Assembly (NCBI GenBank): GCA_016926455.1
Contig: JAFGOO010000042.1
Coordinates: 1 to 6,003, forward strand
DNA: 6,003 bases
Direction: 5' to 3'
From: Methanosarcinaceae archaeon
GTDB taxonomy: Archaea > Halobacteriota > Methanosarcinia > Methanosarcinales > Methanosarcinaceae
In this document: positions 4,704 through 6,003 of the stretch, in pieces
How positions within the stretch are numbered: position 1 is the first letter of the stretch
How the letters are laid out: each line of letters opens with the position of its first letter
Made by a program: the position numbers and the translations under genes
The notes under the pieces: model-generated
Databases searched by the model: none
Told to the model about the DNA's origin: nothing
What the model saw: only the letters and a program-made list of their open reading frames with translations

Positions 4704-5522
4704 ATGTTTGAAGGAAAAATAATTAGAATTGATGCTTCTAAAGATCCCATCCCAAAACTAAAAATTGAAACTGATATTAGTAACCACACCGGCTCGCTAA
4801 TAATAATACTCGGATATTCAACAAAAGTCTTTTTTGCAGATGCACAAATTGCTAATGAAACCACACTAAAAAGTTCCAAAATCGATGACAGAGGAAAAGA
4901 TCGTCTTTCAAATGAAATCTTAATCAGTCCATTTATTTTTGGAGCTATTGAGAAATCAAGATGTAATAGTGATGTACAGATTCGTATAGTGACTGATGTA
5001 GAATACATCATACCACCACATGACAATATTCCAAAAATTGAAAGAATAATCATTGATGATAATTTATCTCAAACTCAATGGATTGATTTTATAGCTAATA
5101 TGGGATATAACAGATATAAAATATTTGAAATGCCTTTTCCTGACATGCCACAATTTCCTGAATTCGAAGATATCATGAAAACATTAGAATCCGCTCAAAC
5201 ATTATTTTACGAGGGGAAAAATGAAGAAGTTGTTAACAAGTGTAGAACTGTACTTGAACGATTTCGTACAATTTTGAATGACGAGAAAATGAAAACAAAA
5301 ATAGATAATAAAATAGATGAAAGATGCATTGGTGAAGAGGGAAGAGATCCTAAGAGTAAAAGGATACATGAAATTTTCACTAAGGTCTATAATTTTCATA
5401 ACGTTGGTCCTCATTATCCATACTTTGTTGCGAGGGAAGATGCTGAATTATCTCTTGTTATGTGTATGTCTTTGTTACGATATTATTATGTTCAATTGGA
5501 TAAATTGACAAGTGGTGACTGA
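4704..5522 (+). CDS. Two-domain protein with a HEPN/DUF4145-like C-terminal helical domain
   Basis: 272 aa, soluble. Residues 1-120 are mostly predicted beta strands (SLIIILGYS, KVFFADAQI, VQIRIVTDVEYIIP). A linker motif follows (W126-IDFIANMGY-NRYKIFEMPFP, about 126-146). The C-terminal domain is helical: AQTLFYEGKNEEVVNKCRTVLERF at about 164-187, a charged loop, then FTKVYNFHNVGPHYPYFVAREDAELSLVMCMSLLRYYY at about 225-262. The end pattern N...H, then r-x-dAe-l-l-l, then LLrYY recalls DUF4145 and HEPN-type domains found in abortive-infection and restriction-associated proteins. The canonical R-x4-6-H RNase motif is not clear here (HNVGPH stands in its place), so RNase activity is doubtful. 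The link is inference. It stands alone between the MITE and a pair of stem-loops, as defence or accessory cargo genes often do. A 139-residue minus-strand frame inside it is a shadow. Confidence 0.8.
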   Translation: MFEGKIIRIDASKDPIPKLKIETDISNHTGSLIIILGYSTKVFFADAQIANETTLKSSKIDDRGKDRLSNEILISPFIFGAIEKSRCNSDVQIRIVTDVEYIIPPHDNIPKIERIIIDDNLSQTQWIDFIANMGYNRYKIFEMPFPDMPQFPEFEDIMKTLESAQTLFYEGKNEEVVNKCRTVLERFRTILNDEKMKTKIDNKIDERCIGEEGRDPKSKRIHEIFTKVYNFHNVGPHYPYFVAREDAELSLVMCMSLLRYYYVQLDKLTSGD

Positions 5523-5534
5523 AATTTCAACTAT

Positions 5535-5592
5535 TAAGAAGAGTGGGACTTTGTCGAATAAGAAAGAGCGATTACTCGCTCTCCCTCTTCTA
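5535..5592 (+). ncRNA. Two-part stem-loop downstream of the 272-aa gene
   Basis: Inner hairpin: AGAGCGA (5565-5571), loop TTAC, TCGCTCT (5576-5582), a perfect 7-bp stem. Outer stem: AGAAGAG (5537-5543) pairs with CTCTTCT (5585-5591), continued by GG/CC with one bulged T. It begins 13 bp after the stop codon at 5522. It may be a transcript-end structure stabilising or terminating the mRNA, part of a small RNA with the next hairpin, or a DNA-level palindrome. No T-tract follows, so a simple terminator is not favoured. Confidence 0.4.
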
Positions 5593-5596
5593 AGAA

Positions 5597-5624
5597 CGGA
5601 GTGTGCGACTTTCATCACACTCCG
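5597..5624 (+). ncRNA. Strong 9-bp stem-loop
   Basis: CGGAGTGTG (5597-5605) and CACACTCCG (5616-5624) are perfect complements around a 10-base loop. The loop shares GACTTT with the sequence inside the preceding structure (5547-5552), and both copies are preceded by GTGSG, so the two structures may be related repeats. It is unusually GC-rich for this part of the window. It lies just upstream of the decayed lipoprotein copy, close to where similarity to the intact copy stops. Confidence 0.45.
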
Positions 5625-5646
5625 CTCAAGCATTCTATAACCCGTT

Positions 5647-5910
5647 TTGCATCGAGCAGCAGTCTTCTCTGTCTACTTTTACAATTCTGGCTTGCAGACC
5701 ACTGAAAAACAGTACCAACATGACGACGCAGTTCTGACTCTATATCCAGATGGTACGTACTACGTTAATCAGGAAGATCCTGGCAGCGGATCGTATGTGC
5801 GCAGAGATGGACGTGTGGAGCTTGAAATTCCATTCGGTGTCTTTGTAATGCACGAATTGGAGAATGGCAGTCTAGTAGATCCTGAAGGTGAAGTGTGGGT
5901 TAAGGTATAA
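5647..5910 (+). pseudogene. 5'-decayed paralogue of the 2127-2411 lipoprotein
   Basis: From the Leu-Gln after the lipobox to the stop, 72 residues align without gaps with the intact lipoprotein: about 49 identical, and about 175 of 219 bases the same by hand count. It includes LYPDGTY, VELEIPFG and a WVKV end. Many changes are silent or conservative, so the copy diverged while functional. The 5' end is different: the only start in frame is a TTG at 5647 just after a TAA, there is no Shine-Dalgarno, the hydrophobic stretch (AAVFSVYFY) is short, and the two codons equivalent to Cys-Val of the lipobox (SGCVLQ versus SGLQ) are missing. It cannot be lipidated as read. Either it is a pseudogene or the product is now cytosolic. 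Similarity also ends about 12 bases after the stop. Confidence 0.6.
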
Positions 5911-5990
5911 CTTATTTTCATGTGTCATCGGTTAAGACCCAAATTAAGCCTTATGTTGCTGTATTTCTAAAAGTACTAAACAAAATCATC

Positions 5991-5997
5991 TTTTTTT
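5991..5997 (+). terminator. T-run, possible archaeal terminator
   Basis: Seven T residues lie 81 bp after the end of the lipoprotein copy in otherwise featureless DNA (5911-6003). Archaeal transcription often ends at such tracts without a hairpin. It is weak because the upstream gene may be dead and the region is AT-rich. Confidence 0.2.
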
Positions 5998-6003
5998 CAT
6001 CTC

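Noticed and set aside
4634..5053. 139-residue minus-strand frame with hydrophobic stretches
   Set aside because: It is antisense to the 272-aa gene, and its hydrophobic look comes from the reverse complement of Lys/Glu/Asp-rich codons.

Overview
The window looks like an accessory region of a methanogenic archaeon (Euryarchaeota, most likely Methanosarcinales). It is probably part of, or next to, an integrated mobile element or virus-like locus. The archaeal call rests on several signs. There are TATA-box-like promoters close to start codons, with leaderless or very short leaders. Many exported or short genes lack bacterial -10/-35 signals. One predicted surface protein is packed with N-glycosylation sequons, and there are small archaeal-type lipoproteins. 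No housekeeping gene is present, so taxonomy below this level is inference.

Layout. (1) Positions 1-1823, minus strand: a tightly packed three-gene operon of membrane or exported proteins. In order of transcription these are a 117-aa signal-peptide protein with two membrane helices, a 319-aa heavily sequon-bearing surface protein with a C-terminal membrane anchor, and a polytopic protein that starts with TTG and runs off the window edge. The order and shapes resemble a pilin-like plus channel-like membrane complex (conjugation, DNA import or virion membrane), but no family is certain. (2) 1824-1944: an AT-rich divergent control region with two 27-bp repeat units spaced exactly 40 bp apart. 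(3) 1945-2411, plus strand: a translationally coupled pair, a 61-aa cytosolic protein and a 94-aa lipoprotein. (4) 2412-2867: no intact gene. It holds weak traces of decayed minus-strand coding sequence and two perfect 15-bp palindromes, one in a plausible operator position. (5) 2868-3552, plus: a broken gene with a frameshift near 3300-3315 and an in-frame amber codon at 3424, followed by a 41-aa zinc-ribbon-like gene. (6) 3736-4496, minus: a basic 202-aa protein preceded by the GC-rich tail of a truncated gene. (7) About 4492-4634: a short non-coding element with 13-bp perfect (17-bp near-perfect) terminal inverted repeats, a MITE that appears to have cut the GC-rich gene. (8) 4704-5522, plus: a two-domain protein whose C-terminus resembles HEPN/DUF4145-type helical domains of defence-associated proteins. 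(9) 5535-5624: two strong stem-loops. (10) 5647-5910: a 5'-decayed paralogue of the 2127-2411 lipoprotein that has lost its lipobox cysteine.

The parts probably do not form one pathway. The best-organised unit is the 1-1823 envelope operon with its divergent regulatory region and the coupled 61-aa/lipoprotein pair. Everything from 2412 onward looks like a graveyard and insertion zone: broken genes, a MITE, a duplicated lipoprotein module, strong palindromes and a GC discontinuity.
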